From Blautia glucerasea (GTDB lineage: Bacteria; Bacillota; Clostridia; Lachnospirales; Lachnospiraceae), in assembly GCF_013304385.1 (NCBI RefSeq), contig NZ_JAAITU010000017.1, positions 1 through 64,000 of the forward strand: 64,000 nt of DNA, given 5' to 3'. A model generated the notes under the pieces. That model was given only the letters and a program-made list of their open reading frames with translations, was not told the origin of the DNA and searched no databases. This document shows positions 33,794 to 43,064 of this stretch, one piece after another. The translations under genes were made by a program, and so were the position numbers. Position 1 is the first letter of the stretch. Each line of letters starts with the position of its first letter.

Positions 33794-34909
33794 TTACCCT
33801 TTAGTATATGTAAAGAGCTGCTGTTTGTGACTGCTTACACTAAGAGCCAGACCCATTTCTCCCATCAGAAAAACCCCAGAGGTTCCTCCATAGCTGACAA
33901 AGGGCAGTGTAATGCCTGTATTTGGAATGGTATTTGTTACTACAGCAATATTCAGGATCACCTGAATAGCCATATGAGCCATGATCCCGGTGCAGATCAA
34001 GGTTCCTGCCAGATCCATACACTGGGTAGCGATCACGCACAGTCTCCAGATCAGCAGTCCGAAAATCAAAATCAATATCAATGCACCGGTAAGTCCCAGT
34101 TCTTCGCAAATAATTGAAAAAATCATATCATTCTGGGCTTCCGGCACAAATCCCAGCTTTTGTATACTGCTTCCCAGCCCTCTGCCAAACAGTCCTCCGC
34201 TTCCAATAGCATACAGCCCTTGAATGGTCTGAAAACCTTTTTCGTATTTTTCCGGATCCCGCCAGATAGCAAGACGTTCCAGACGGTAGCTTTCTGCTGC
34301 CAGAAACAACACGGCAAATGCCACACCTGCGGCACCTATGCCAAGAAAACATGCATATCTGGAGTTTGATGCAAAAATCAGCACCACTCCGATCCCAAGG
34401 ATAATAATGGCTGTGCTCAGATTATTGGAGCCTACAAGTCCTACCACAGGAAGAAGCGATGCAAGGGTCCGTCCCATAAACCACAGACCGGAAGTACTGC
34501 TTTTGGTATGCTGGATCTGCCACACCAGAAAAAGGATCACTGCCACTTTTGCAAATTCTGAAGGTTGAAAAGACAATGGTCCCAGATTCAGCCACCGCCT
34601 GGAGCCATTGATCTCTTGCCCCACCACCAGCACTGCTGCTGACAAGCCTAAAGAAACTACATAGGCTGCCGGTGCCAGGCGGATAAAAAAGTGATAATCC
34701 ATTCCAGCAACCAGATACATAGTCAGAAGCCCCAGGGACATAGCAAATAGCTGTTTCTTAAAATAATAGGCAGAGTCGCCGAAACGTACTCTGCCATTAT
34801 ATTCACTGGTTGAGAAAAGCATGGTCAATCCAAAGACCGCAAGGATCAGCACCAGCGTAAGTAAAATCCCGTCTGCTTCTGAATAGCCCTGTTTCTTTCC
34901 GGATGCCAT
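33794..34909 (-). CDS. ftsW: SEDS-family peptidoglycan glycosyltransferase FtsW/SpoVE
   Basis: Polytopic glycosyltransferase of 371 residues, partner of a class B PBP in septal wall synthesis. About ten membrane segments are visible, for example ILLTLVLILAVFGLTMLFST and GLLTMYLVAGMDYHFFIRLA. SEDS landmarks are GSRRWLNLGPLSFQPSEFAK, AIGSGGLFGRGLGSS, EAQNDMIFSIICEELG (with the conserved Glu) and LPFVSYGGTSGV. FtsW, RodA and SpoVE cannot be split by motif alone; the dcw position favours FtsW/SpoVE. GGAG precedes the ATG. Confidence 0.92.
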   Translation of the reverse strand: MASGKKQGYSEADGILLTLVLILAVFGLTMLFSTSEYNGRVRFGDSAYYFKKQLFAMSLGLLTMYLVAGMDYHFFIRLAPAAYVVSLGLSAAVLVVGQEINGSRRWLNLGPLSFQPSEFAKVAVILFLVWQIQHTKSSTSGLWFMGRTLASLLPVVGLVGSNNLSTAIIILGIGVVLIFASNSRYACFLGIGAAGVAFAVLFLAAESYRLERLAIWRDPEKYEKGFQTIQGLYAIGSGGLFGRGLGSSIQKLGFVPEAQNDMIFSIICEELGLTGALILILIFGLLIWRLCVIATQCMDLAGTLICTGIMAHMAIQVILNIAVVTNTIPNTGITLPFVSYGGTSGVFLMGEMGLALSVSSHKQQLFTYTKG

Positions 34910-34934
34910 AAAATCTCCTGGATCATTCTTTTAT

Positions 34935-36290
34935 TTAAAGATATGAAACAAGCTCCTTAAATATGTCACCTCTCTGCTCATAATTATCAAACTGTCCCCA
35001 GCTTGCACAGGCAGGTGAAAGAAGCACTGCATCACCTGGCTCTGCCTTTTGTGCACATACCTTAACTGCTTCCTTCAGGTCTTCACACAGGATGATCTGA
35101 TGGAAACCATTCTTCTTTGCAGCCTCTTTGATCTTCTCCTTTGTCTGTCCGATCAACACCAGGTACTTCACTTTACCATCAAATGCCTGGATCCATTCAT
35201 CATAAGTAGATCCTTTATCATAGCCGCCGCCGATCAGCAATGTAGGACGGTTCATCGCCCTGATCCCACGAATGGCAGCGTCCGGATTAGTTCCCTTGGA
35301 ATCATTATAATATGCAACACCGTTTTTCTCAGTCACATATTCGATCCTGTGAGGAACTGCAGTAAACTCACACACACTTTTACGGATACTGTCAATATCT
35401 ACGCCGTCATACCATGCCATAGCAACTGCTGCCATCACATTTTCAAAATTATGTTGTCCCAAAAGCTTCAGGTCTCCTGTTTTTACAACCTGGATCTCTT
35501 CTTTGTCTGTACGAAGTGTGATCATATCCCCATCCAGGCAGATACCCTTTGAAAGCTTTCTCACACTAGAGAAATAAACCACCTCCGGTACAATGTTTTC
35601 GCCAAACTTACGAAGGACCGGATCCTCATAATTCAGTACGCATACATCCTTTGGTCCCTGATTCTTAGTGAGCAGCTCCTTCACCCGGATATATTCTTCC
35701 ATAGTGTGATGACGGTTCAGATGATCCTCAGTAATATTCAGGATCGCACTTACATGAGGGGCAAAATCCTGGATCGTCTCCAGCTGGAAGCTGCTGATCT
35801 CAGCTACAGTAATGCTATCTTCCTTCATCATTGGTGCTTTTAATGTATAAGGTGTACCAATATTTCCAACAACAAAAACAGAAGGACGGGCATCTGCCAT
35901 AATCTTGCCCAGAAGTGCAGTGGTAGTGGTTTTGCCATTAGTGCCAGTAATCGCAAGAACCTGCCCTTTTCCTGTCTGGTACGCCAGTTCTACCTCGCCC
36001 CATACCGGCAGCCCCTGTGCATAAAAGCTTTTTACAAGGGGAAGGTCAGTAGGAACCCCAGGACTAAGTACAGCCAGATCCAGACTCTTTTGTACTTCAC
36101 CAGGCAGTTCTCCTGTATACACCTGCACCGGTGTATCTGCTCCGACTTTATGTATGATCTCCTCTTTGTCAATATCTGCTTTTCCATCAAAAATAACTGG
36201 GAGAGCACCTGCTTTTACAAGAAGCTGCGCAGCTCCTATCCCGCTTTTTCCTGTACCGAAAACAAGAACTTTTTTTCCTTTTAAATCCAC
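34935..36290 (-). CDS. murD: UDP-N-acetylmuramoylalanine-D-glutamate ligase MurD
   Basis: Mur ligase that adds D-Glu to UDP-MurNAc-L-Ala. It has 451 residues in three domains: a Rossmann-like N-domain (VLVFGTGKSGIGAAQLL), the ATPase domain with AITGTNGKTTTTALLG and ILNITEDHLNRH, and the C-domain with YNDSKGTNPDAAIRGIRAM and LLSPACASWGQFDNYEQRG. Start is GTG with AGGAGG upstream, 14 bases after mraY ends. All expected motifs are intact. Confidence 0.95.
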   Translation of the reverse strand: MDLKGKKVLVFGTGKSGIGAAQLLVKAGALPVIFDGKADIDKEEIIHKVGADTPVQVYTGELPGEVQKSLDLAVLSPGVPTDLPLVKSFYAQGLPVWGEVELAYQTGKGQVLAITGTNGKTTTTALLGKIMADARPSVFVVGNIGTPYTLKAPMMKEDSITVAEISSFQLETIQDFAPHVSAILNITEDHLNRHHTMEEYIRVKELLTKNQGPKDVCVLNYEDPVLRKFGENIVPEVVYFSSVRKLSKGICLDGDMITLRTDKEEIQVVKTGDLKLLGQHNFENVMAAVAMAWYDGVDIDSIRKSVCEFTAVPHRIEYVTEKNGVAYYNDSKGTNPDAAIRGIRAMNRPTLLIGGGYDKGSTYDEWIQAFDGKVKYLVLIGQTKEKIKEAAKKNGFHQIILCEDLKEAVKVCAQKAEPGDAVLLSPACASWGQFDNYEQRGDIFKELVSYL

Positions 36291-36303
36291 GACTTTCTCC
36301 TCC

Positions 36304-37260
36304 TTAAAGCGCCAGCAGTCCGATCAGGCACATAATTGCCGTAATAATTGAAAAAACTGCTACAACTCTGGTTTCAGACCATCCGCCAAGTTCAAAATGA
36401 TGGTGGATCGGGGTCATTCTGAAGATTCTCTTCCCGTGAGTTGCCTTAAAATAAGTAACCTGGATCATAACTGAAAGAACCTCTACCAGATAGATCAGGC
36501 CTACGATCAGAATAAACAAAGGCATCTGCATCATGTAAGCACAGCCTGCCACAAATCCGCCCAATGCAAGGGAACCTGTATCTCCCATAAACACCTTCGC
36601 AGGATACACATTGTAAAGCAGAAATCCCATCAGACCACCCACTACCGCACAGGTAAAAGGCTCGATCCCGGACTTCAGCCCAATGGAAACCACAGTAAAA
36701 AACACTGCAACGATCAGTGTAACGCTGGAAGCCAGACCGTCAACACCGTCTGTAAAATTCACCCCGTTTACAGTACCGATCACAGCAAAGAACAGAAGTG
36801 GCACTGCCAGCCAGCCCAAATCCAGATAATGTCCGCTCCAGAACGGGATCCGCATAGTCAGTGAAATATCTGTATAATTTAAAATATAGAAGGTAAAAAT
36901 CCCTGTAACAACCACCTGCAAAATCAGCTTCTGCCATGCCAGAAGTCCATCTGACCTGCGTAGCACAACCTTCAGATAATCGTCCAGAAATCCGATCAGT
37001 CCAAAGCCTAATGTAAGAAAAAGCACAGGAATGATCTTGGGATAATCCTTTACATAAAACAGAGCCGTGATCACTGTGGATACAAGAAACATCACGCCTC
37101 CCATGGTAGGTGTCCCTGCCTTCTTCAGATGGGACTGTACGCCTTCTACTCTTTCTGTCTGTCCCATTTTCAGCTTTTTAAGAAAAGGAATCACAACAGG
37201 GCCTAATAATGCACTGATTCCAAAGGAAATCAGCACGGGAATCACAACTTGAAAATCCAT
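36304..37260 (-). CDS. mraY: Phospho-N-acetylmuramoyl-pentapeptide transferase MraY
   Basis: Integral membrane enzyme that makes lipid I from UDP-MurNAc-pentapeptide and undecaprenyl phosphate. The 318 residues have about ten membrane segments. Active-site motifs are FLDDYLKVVLRRSDGL (Asp pair), NFTDGVDGLASS, FMGDTGSLALGG and PIHHHFELGGWSE. GTPTMGGVMF near 50 is the family signature. I start at MDFQVVIPV with GAGGTG upstream rather than 20 codons earlier. Confidence 0.95.
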   Translation of the reverse strand: MDFQVVIPVLISFGISALLGPVVIPFLKKLKMGQTERVEGVQSHLKKAGTPTMGGVMFLVSTVITALFYVKDYPKIIPVLFLTLGFGLIGFLDDYLKVVLRRSDGLLAWQKLILQVVVTGIFTFYILNYTDISLTMRIPFWSGHYLDLGWLAVPLLFFAVIGTVNGVNFTDGVDGLASSVTLIVAVFFTVVSIGLKSGIEPFTCAVVGGLMGFLLYNVYPAKVFMGDTGSLALGGFVAGCAYMMQMPLFILIVGLIYLVEVLSVMIQVTYFKATHGKRIFRMTPIHHHFELGGWSETRVVAVFSIITAIMCLIGLLAL

Positions 37261-37320
37261 TTCACACCTCTTATTTCTTTCGTCTTTTTTAAACCATTTT
37301 ATAGTATACGGCTTTTTCAC

Positions 37321-39063
37321 CTATTTATCAAGACTGTAGCTGCATTCTATACCCAGATAGGGCAGAACATTCTCAAAAATCCGTCGGATCACAGGTGCAG
37401 CTATGGTGCCTCCATAATACATTCCCTGAGGATTATGAATAATGCAAAGTCCCAGAACAATGGGCTCTTCTGCTGGTGCAAAGCCAAGAAAAGAAGAAAT
37501 ATATCGGTTGGCACTTCTGGGAAGAGTCTGTGAGGTAGCTGTTTTCCCTCCGATAGAATAGCCCTCAATCTTTGCATTTTTTCCGGAGCCTTCTGATACC
37601 ACCTTTTCCAGAATGTTCCGTACCCGCCTGGAGGTTGCTTCTGACAGGATCCCCTGCTCCACCGGATAAGAAAGCTCTTTGATATTTCTCCCATCCGGAC
37701 TTTGTACTGCCACCGCAAAATGAGGAGTCACCCTTTTCCCACCGTTGATGATCCCGCTTACCGTTGCTGCCAGCTGGATGGGCGTGATCTGAAAAGACTG
37801 TCCAAAGGACACAGTAGCCAGTTCTACATTTCCCATTTTGTTTTTCTGATGCATGATGGTTCCTGCTTCACCAGGCAGGTCGATTCCTGTTTTTTTCAAA
37901 AGACCAAACTGTTTGAAATATTTGTAATAATTATCCACTCCCAGCCGCAGGCCAACTTCAATAAAAACCGGGTTACAGGAATTTTCTGCTCCCTGGACAA
38001 AATTCTGTGAGCCATGCCCTCTACGGTTGGCGCAATGGATCCTTCGGTCATCTACCAGCTTATATCCTGGGCAATAAAAGGAATCTTCTTCTTTAACCAC
38101 TCCTTCCTCCAATCCAGCTGCCATTGTAATGATCTTGAAGGTAGAACCAGGTTCATAGGTATCATTCAGGCATGGATTTCTCCACATCTGGTTCAACAGA
38201 TCCTGCTTTTCCTGCTGGCTAAGGCCAGATGTATCCTGTTCCGTATTCAGTTCAAAGGGTTGGTTCAAATCAAATTCCGGCACATTGACACAGGCATAGA
38301 TTTCACCGTTCTGAGGATTCATCAAAAGGATGGATACTCTGTCCGCCTGTTTTTCCTCCATCACCTTCTGTGCCGCCTGCTGCACATATTCCTGGATACT
38401 GGCATCCAGACTGATCCGAAGATCCTGCCCTGCCACCGGTTCCTTTCTTTTTTCTCCTTTATCTGTAAGTTCCACTCCCCTGGCATCTGTAACCGTCAGG
38501 ATTTTCCCATTTTCTCCCCTTAATACATCCTCATATTTTACTTCCAGCCCGATGATTCCCTGATTGTCCCCACCTGTAAAGCCAAGTACTTTGGAAGCCA
38601 GGTCTCCATAGGGATACCACCGTTTGTAATCCTCATCCACCTTCACTCCCTCCAGCTGGCACTCACGGATCTGATCCCCTATTTCCTTGTCAACATTTGT
38701 ACGGATCCTTTCTATAGAAGAAACCTTTTCCACTTGTTTCCGCACCTGACCCGGATCCATGGAAAGCTTTTCTGCCAGTACCCGGATCACCTTTTCCGGT
38801 TCTTTGATCTGATTGTGGATCACAGAAATAGTACACACTGTCCGGTTATCCGCCAGTACCTTTCCAGCTGCATCCAGGATCTTTCCCCGTTCTGCCTTAA
38901 TATCCCGCTCCCTTTCATGAAGATCCTCTGCTTTCCTGTAATAATGATCTGACAAAAAGCCCATCAGACACACCAGACGTATCATCAATCCAAGCAGCAG
39001 AATACTGCAGATGGAAAGGACCAGCCACACTTTTTTCCTGTGAAAGGTCAGACTTTTTTTCAC
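37321..39063 (-). CDS. Class B penicillin-binding protein, KTA in place of KTG
   Basis: Bitopic transpeptidase of 580 residues of the FtsI/SpoVD group. One membrane segment (VLSICSILLLGLMIRLVCLM) is followed by the pedestal domain (ERGKILDAAGKVLADNRTVC). The transpeptidase domain has the active Ser in EPGSTFKIITMAAG and the SxN motif ENSCNPVF. The third motif reads GGKTATSQTLPR, so the Gly of KTG is Ala. FLGFAPAEEPIVLGLCI follows. No PASTA domain is present. GTG start with AAAGGA 5 bases upstream. It is the first gene after the internal dcw terminator, 55 bases away, ahead of mraY. Confidence 0.88.
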   Translation of the reverse strand: MKKSLTFHRKKVWLVLSICSILLLGLMIRLVCLMGFLSDHYYRKAEDLHERERDIKAERGKILDAAGKVLADNRTVCTISVIHNQIKEPEKVIRVLAEKLSMDPGQVRKQVEKVSSIERIRTNVDKEIGDQIRECQLEGVKVDEDYKRWYPYGDLASKVLGFTGGDNQGIIGLEVKYEDVLRGENGKILTVTDARGVELTDKGEKRKEPVAGQDLRISLDASIQEYVQQAAQKVMEEKQADRVSILLMNPQNGEIYACVNVPEFDLNQPFELNTEQDTSGLSQQEKQDLLNQMWRNPCLNDTYEPGSTFKIITMAAGLEEGVVKEEDSFYCPGYKLVDDRRIHCANRRGHGSQNFVQGAENSCNPVFIEVGLRLGVDNYYKYFKQFGLLKKTGIDLPGEAGTIMHQKNKMGNVELATVSFGQSFQITPIQLAATVSGIINGGKRVTPHFAVAVQSPDGRNIKELSYPVEQGILSEATSRRVRNILEKVVSEGSGKNAKIEGYSIGGKTATSQTLPRSANRYISSFLGFAPAEEPIVLGLCIIHNPQGMYYGGTIAAPVIRRIFENVLPYLGIECSYSLDK

Positions 39064-39114
39064 AAATATCCTTTCCGGGCTTTCCCTGTTCTATTGTAAC
39101 CGCTATATCAGGAC

Positions 39115-39169
39115 ATAAAAAACCCTGCCAGAACTGTCATATTAATATATGAACAGTCCTGGCAGGGTT
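39115..39169 (-). terminator. Strong intrinsic terminator inside the dcw cluster
   Basis: On the minus strand AACCCTGCCAG pairs perfectly with CTGGCAGGGTT. An inner ACTGT/ACAGT helix and six T follow. It lies between the two PBP genes, 10 bases after the first one's stop. Confidence 0.85.
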
Positions 39170-39179
39170 ATCACTTTTC

Positions 39180-41405
39180 TTATTCCAGACCAGCCTCTTC
39201 GTTGGTCAGTCCTTCGCTTTCCATATCATTGTCCTGTGCAGTCTTAGAATCTCCGTCCAGAGGAGCCGGAATGCTTGTATCCGATACAGCTTCCTGCAAA
39301 CCACTGCCATCACCTGCTCCATCAAGATTATCTGACTTAATATATTCTCCATTCTCATCAATCTGATAGCTTCCATCTGCATTGAGAAGATAACCATTTT
39401 CATCGATACGGTTGCCATCCCAGTCGATCAGATTGCCATTGCCGTCCACCAGATTGCCATTTTCATCCAGAGAACTTTCCGTATTATTTGAAAGATATCC
39501 CTGAAAGCCTTCCCACAGTTCTGTAACCGGCGTTTCTCCATCAGAAGCCTCGTCCGGTGCTACATTCAGATAAGGAAGCAGCTCGGAAAGGATTCCCTGT
39601 GCAATATACTGTGCATAGGTACTGGTTGCCTGATCCTCTGCGTTTGGCTCATCCACAACCACGTAGATCACAACCGCAGGATCATCCACAGGGGCGAATC
39701 CTATAAAGGAAACCAGGTACTTCTTATTTCCACGGGGAAACTTCTCTGCTGTACCTGTCTTACCACCGGAACTGTAACCCTGAACCCTTGATGTCTGACT
39801 GGTACCACGAAGCACACTCTGGTGCATATAGCTGCGGATATCTGTAGAAATATTAGAGGAAATGGTCTGTTTCATCAGAACCGGATTCACGGTTTTTATC
39901 ACACTTCCATTGCTGTCCTTGATCTTTGTCACAAGATGAGGCTGATAATAATATCCACCATTCACAACGGAGCACATAGCATTGATCTCCTGAAGCATGG
40001 TACAGGTAAATCCTTGTCCGAATGCAGAGCAGGCAAGTTCAGTCTCGCCCATCGTATCTGTAGTATGGATAATACCTGTTCCTTCGTTTGGCAGGTCAAT
40101 GCCTGTCCTGGATCCAAAATTAAATACACTTTGTGCTTTGATAAACTGCTCACTGCCCATAGCTGCAGCGATCTGCATCATACCGTCATTACAGGAGTTT
40201 GCAATAACATCTGCCAGCGTCTCTGTACCGTGGGCATTCGGCCATACCGCACACTTAATAAAAGTATCTGTACCAAAGGCCTGGCCTCCATCACATACAA
40301 AAGTATCCGAAGTGCTGATCTTGCCTTTTTCCAGTGCTGAAGCCATAACTATAGGCTTTATAACAGAACCGGGCTCATAAGCATCTGTTACGCAGAAATT
40401 ACTCCACATGGCATTTAATGCCTCTACTGTCTCTTCATCATTCATTCCTTTGATCTCGTCCTTGGTATAAAGCTGGGAAAGATCTCTGGGTTCGTTCAGA
40501 TCATACCGGTCTCCACCATCCATGGCAATGATCTCTCCGTTGGAAGGATCTTCCACGATCACGCCTACATTCTTTGCTCCCATCCGTTCATTGAAAGCAT
40601 TCACATATTTTTCCACGATCTGCTGTGCTCCCATGTCCAGACTAAGTTCCAAACTGTTGCCATTGCTAGGCTCAATAATGGTTTGTTCCACATCGGAGCT
40701 GCTATTAAAATAGCCATATTGACGGCCGTCTACTCCATTCAGGGTACTGTTGTAGTAGCCCTCGATGCCGCTGTCTGCCACATCCCTTTCCAATGTAAAT
40801 CCAATAGTATCACAGGCAGATTCATTATATGGATAAATTCTCAGATAATCCTCTTCAAACCATACGCCCTGTACATTATTTTTTTCCTGGATCTGCTCTT
40901 TCGAAAGATCACTTTCCTCAGGAATGGATTTGTAGTCCTCAAAAGCCTTTTTATCATCCATGGAAATCTGCTTCTTGATGATCTGATACTGGCTGTTCTT
41001 GGTACTTTCTGCTGTAAGACGGGTACGGATCTCTCCCTCTTCAATCCCAAGCACGCTGGTCAGCGCACGAACGGTGGGCTCCACATAATCCTCATTTTCA
41101 TTTACTGCCTTGCAATCCAGGATCACATTATAAACCTTATTACTGGTAGCCAGGATATTCCCGTTCCGGTCGTAGATATCTCCTCGCTTTGCAGGCATCA
41201 CCCTGCTTTCATATTTTTGTTGTGCCTGGCTTAGTACCTGTTTTTTGTATTTGTTCCCGCTTGTTGCATTAATGTATGTGATTCTCATTGCTAATGCAAA
41301 AAAAGCTCCTATCACTATTGCAAACAGTAATATCAGCTTCTTCCGCATAACATAATTAATTTTTTTCTCTGGTCTTTTTTTCCTTCTTTTGTCCATGTTG
41401 CTCAA
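39180..41405 (-). CDS. Class B PBP (FtsI/SpoVD type) with acidic repeat tail
   Basis: Bitopic septal transpeptidase of 741 residues. After a basic N-terminus (MDKRRKKRPEKK) come one membrane segment (LILLFAIVIGAFFALAMRI), the pedestal (PAKRGDIYDRNGNILATSNK) and the transpeptidase domain. The active Ser is in EPGSVIKPIVM, SxN is in ANSCNDGM, and KTG is in SGGKTGTAEKFPRG. Beyond about residue 645 comes an acidic tail. Residues 647-689 are six units of about seven residues (DENGNLV, DGNGNLI, DWDGNRI, DENGYLL and so on), followed by a 52-residue Asp/Glu/Ser-rich end. The TTG start is supported by AGGTGATC, a match to the 3' half of the extended Shine-Dalgarno. It lies downstream of ftsL. Confidence 0.9.
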   Translation of the reverse strand: MSNMDKRRKKRPEKKINYVMRKKLILLFAIVIGAFFALAMRITYINATSGNKYKKQVLSQAQQKYESRVMPAKRGDIYDRNGNILATSNKVYNVILDCKAVNENEDYVEPTVRALTSVLGIEEGEIRTRLTAESTKNSQYQIIKKQISMDDKKAFEDYKSIPEESDLSKEQIQEKNNVQGVWFEEDYLRIYPYNESACDTIGFTLERDVADSGIEGYYNSTLNGVDGRQYGYFNSSSDVEQTIIEPSNGNSLELSLDMGAQQIVEKYVNAFNERMGAKNVGVIVEDPSNGEIIAMDGGDRYDLNEPRDLSQLYTKDEIKGMNDEETVEALNAMWSNFCVTDAYEPGSVIKPIVMASALEKGKISTSDTFVCDGGQAFGTDTFIKCAVWPNAHGTETLADVIANSCNDGMMQIAAAMGSEQFIKAQSVFNFGSRTGIDLPNEGTGIIHTTDTMGETELACSAFGQGFTCTMLQEINAMCSVVNGGYYYQPHLVTKIKDSNGSVIKTVNPVLMKQTISSNISTDIRSYMHQSVLRGTSQTSRVQGYSSGGKTGTAEKFPRGNKKYLVSFIGFAPVDDPAVVIYVVVDEPNAEDQATSTYAQYIAQGILSELLPYLNVAPDEASDGETPVTELWEGFQGYLSNNTESSLDENGNLVDGNGNLIDWDGNRIDENGYLLNADGSYQIDENGEYIKSDNLDGAGDGSGLQEAVSDTSIPAPLDGDSKTAQDNDMESEGLTNEEAGLE

Positions 41406-41443
41406 TAGATCACCTGCCTTGCTTTCTAATCAGTTGGATACCA

Positions 41444-41497
41444 GTACAGTGAATATTAAGTAATCACCATATTGACTTGTCTTAATTTTCACTGCAC
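41444..41497. repeat. Dispersed palindromic repeat, copy 1, between ftsL and PBP genes
   Basis: Arms GTACAGTGAATATTAAG (41444-41460) and CTTAATTTTCACTGCAC (41481-41497) pair over 17 positions with two mismatches. A close copy is at 62135-62187, with the spacer CCATATTGACTTG also conserved, so this is a repeat and not a chance hairpin. The rest of the ftsL-PBP spacer shows nothing else clear. Confidence 0.7.
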
Positions 41498-41510
41498 TAG
41501 GAAGCGTCTG

Positions 41511-42062
41511 TTAAGGCACATCCTGATATTGCCGTACATAGCTCCCCCCCTCAACACTATAAGTCATCACCTGATCATCAGACGGATTTTTCATTCCAAG
41601 TCGTCCGATGGCAATCTTCTTGATCTTATCCAGGTCTACATTGGAAGTAACCTCACTGTAGTAAGCATCATTATCCTCTTTCAACTGAGCCAGTTCTGAT
41701 TCCAGAGATGCCACCTGACTGATCTTCCTTGTATAATCTGACTTCAGCCTCAGATAATTGATACAGCAAAACAGGACTGCTGTGGATACAACCGCAATGA
41801 AAACAACAAACTTCCGGTTCATGCTCATCGCTTTTGCCCTGTTCTTCTTTGCCTCTTTACTAAGTGTACGCTGCCTTTCCTGAGTTCGGGGGCTTGCTGC
41901 CACTTTGGCAGGCTGCCTTGCAGGACGCTGTGCCGGAGGATAATATCTCCGCTCTGGCACTTCCTGAAGCTTGCGTGCTGCACTTCCGTCTATATATACC
42001 CCTCTGGGATTTCTGGCGCTATTCATATTTCTTCTTGCTGTAGTAGGTCTGTTTGCCGCCAT
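41511..42062 (-). CDS. ftsL: Cell division protein FtsL-like
   Basis: A 183-residue bitopic protein in the ftsL position. A long basic, Pro/Ala-rich cytosolic part (about 1-83, with QRPARQPAKVAASPRTQERQ) precedes one membrane segment (KFVVFIAVVSTAVLFCCINYL, about 84-104). A coiled coil follows (SQVASLESELAQLKEDNDAY). The C-terminus IAIGRLGMKNPSDDQVMTYS matches the FtsL/DivIC signature (LGM-x-P). It should bridge DivIB and DivIC in the divisome. Identity rests on topology and location because FtsL sequence is poorly conserved. Confidence 0.82.
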   Translation of the reverse strand: MAANRPTTARRNMNSARNPRGVYIDGSAARKLQEVPERRYYPPAQRPARQPAKVAASPRTQERQRTLSKEAKKNRAKAMSMNRKFVVFIAVVSTAVLFCCINYLRLKSDYTRKISQVASLESELAQLKEDNDAYYSEVTSNVDLDKIKKIAIGRLGMKNPSDDQVMTYSVEGGSYVRQYQDVP

Positions 42063-42090
42063 TTTATTTCCCCTCTAACTTACTGTCTGA

Positions 42091-43029
42091 CTAACTTCTG
42101 CTTCGCTCAAAAATCCGCAGCTTTGCACTTTTGGAACGTGGATTCTCTTCCATCTCTTCCTCACTTGGAAGAATAGGCTTTCTTGTGATCACTTGTCCCT
42201 TTGATTTTTTTCCACATACACATACCGGAAAATCCGGTGGACATGTACATGGATTTTCATTCTTTCTGAATATGGTCTTAACGATCCTGTCTTCCAGAGA
42301 ATGGAAGGTGATAATGCAGATCCTTCCTCCATCATTCAGAAGATCGATCATACCATCCAGAGAATCTCTCAATACATCCAGTTCTTTATTCAGTTCTATA
42401 CGAATCGCCTGGAAAGTACGCTTGGCAGGATGGCCTCCTGTTGCCTGTATCTTCATGGGAATCGCTCCGCGGATAATCTCCGTCAGTTCCCCAGTTGTGG
42501 CGATAGGCTTCTTTTCCCTTGCTGCCACAATATGCTTTGCAATATTCTTTGCAAATTTATCTTCCCCGTAGTCTCTGATGATACGGTAAAGTTCTTTTTC
42601 TTCATAACCGTTGACGATGTCTGATGCGGTCTGGCTCTGCCTCTGATCCATTCTCATGTCCAGTGGAGCATCTACCCTGTAGGTAAATCCTCGCTCTTCA
42701 TTGTCCAGCTGATAAGAGGATACTCCAAGATCCAGCAGGATTCCGTCTACCCCGTAAATTCCCCGGGCAGAAAGTTCCTGTCCCATGTAACAATAATTGC
42801 TGCGAATGATTGTCGCCTGTTTGTAGGCGCCCAGCCTTTCACTCGCAGCAATTATTGCATCTTGGTCTTGATCTATACCAATAAATCTCCCCTTGGCAGA
42901 AAGTTTTTCACATACCCTGCAGGCATGTCCCGCACCTCCTAAAGTCCCATCCACATAGGTTCCATCAGGCTTTACCCTTAAGCCGTCAACAGCCTCTTCC
43001 AGTAATACAGATTTGTGTTTGAATTCCAT
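42091..43029 (-). CDS. rsmH: 16S rRNA (cytosine1402-N4)-methyltransferase RsmH
   Basis: SAM-dependent enzyme that modifies C1402 in the ribosomal decoding centre. The 312 residues include [19 protein letters not shown], the SAM loop [39 protein letters not shown], and near the C-terminus [12 protein letters not shown] and [13 protein letters not shown]. Length and motifs are standard. GGAGACGG precedes the ATG. It is second in the dcw cluster, 35 bases after mraZ. Confidence 0.95.
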   Translation of the reverse strand: MEFKHKSVLLEEAVDGLRVKPDGTYVDGTLGGAGHACRVCEKLSAKGRFIGIDQDQDAIIAASERLGAYKQATIIRSNYCYMGQELSARGIYGVDGILLDLGVSSYQLDNEERGFTYRVDAPLDMRMDQRQSQTASDIVNGYEEKELYRIIRDYGEDKFAKNIAKHIVAAREKKPIATTGELTEIIRGAIPMKIQATGGHPAKRTFQAIRIELNKELDVLRDSLDGMIDLLNDGGRICIITFHSLEDRIVKTIFRKNENPCTCPPDFPVCVCGKKSKGQVITRKPILPSEEEMEENPRSKSAKLRIFERSRS

Positions 43030-43064
43030 TTCCGTCTCCTGTTGGATTTGTCCTTAGAACTGCC

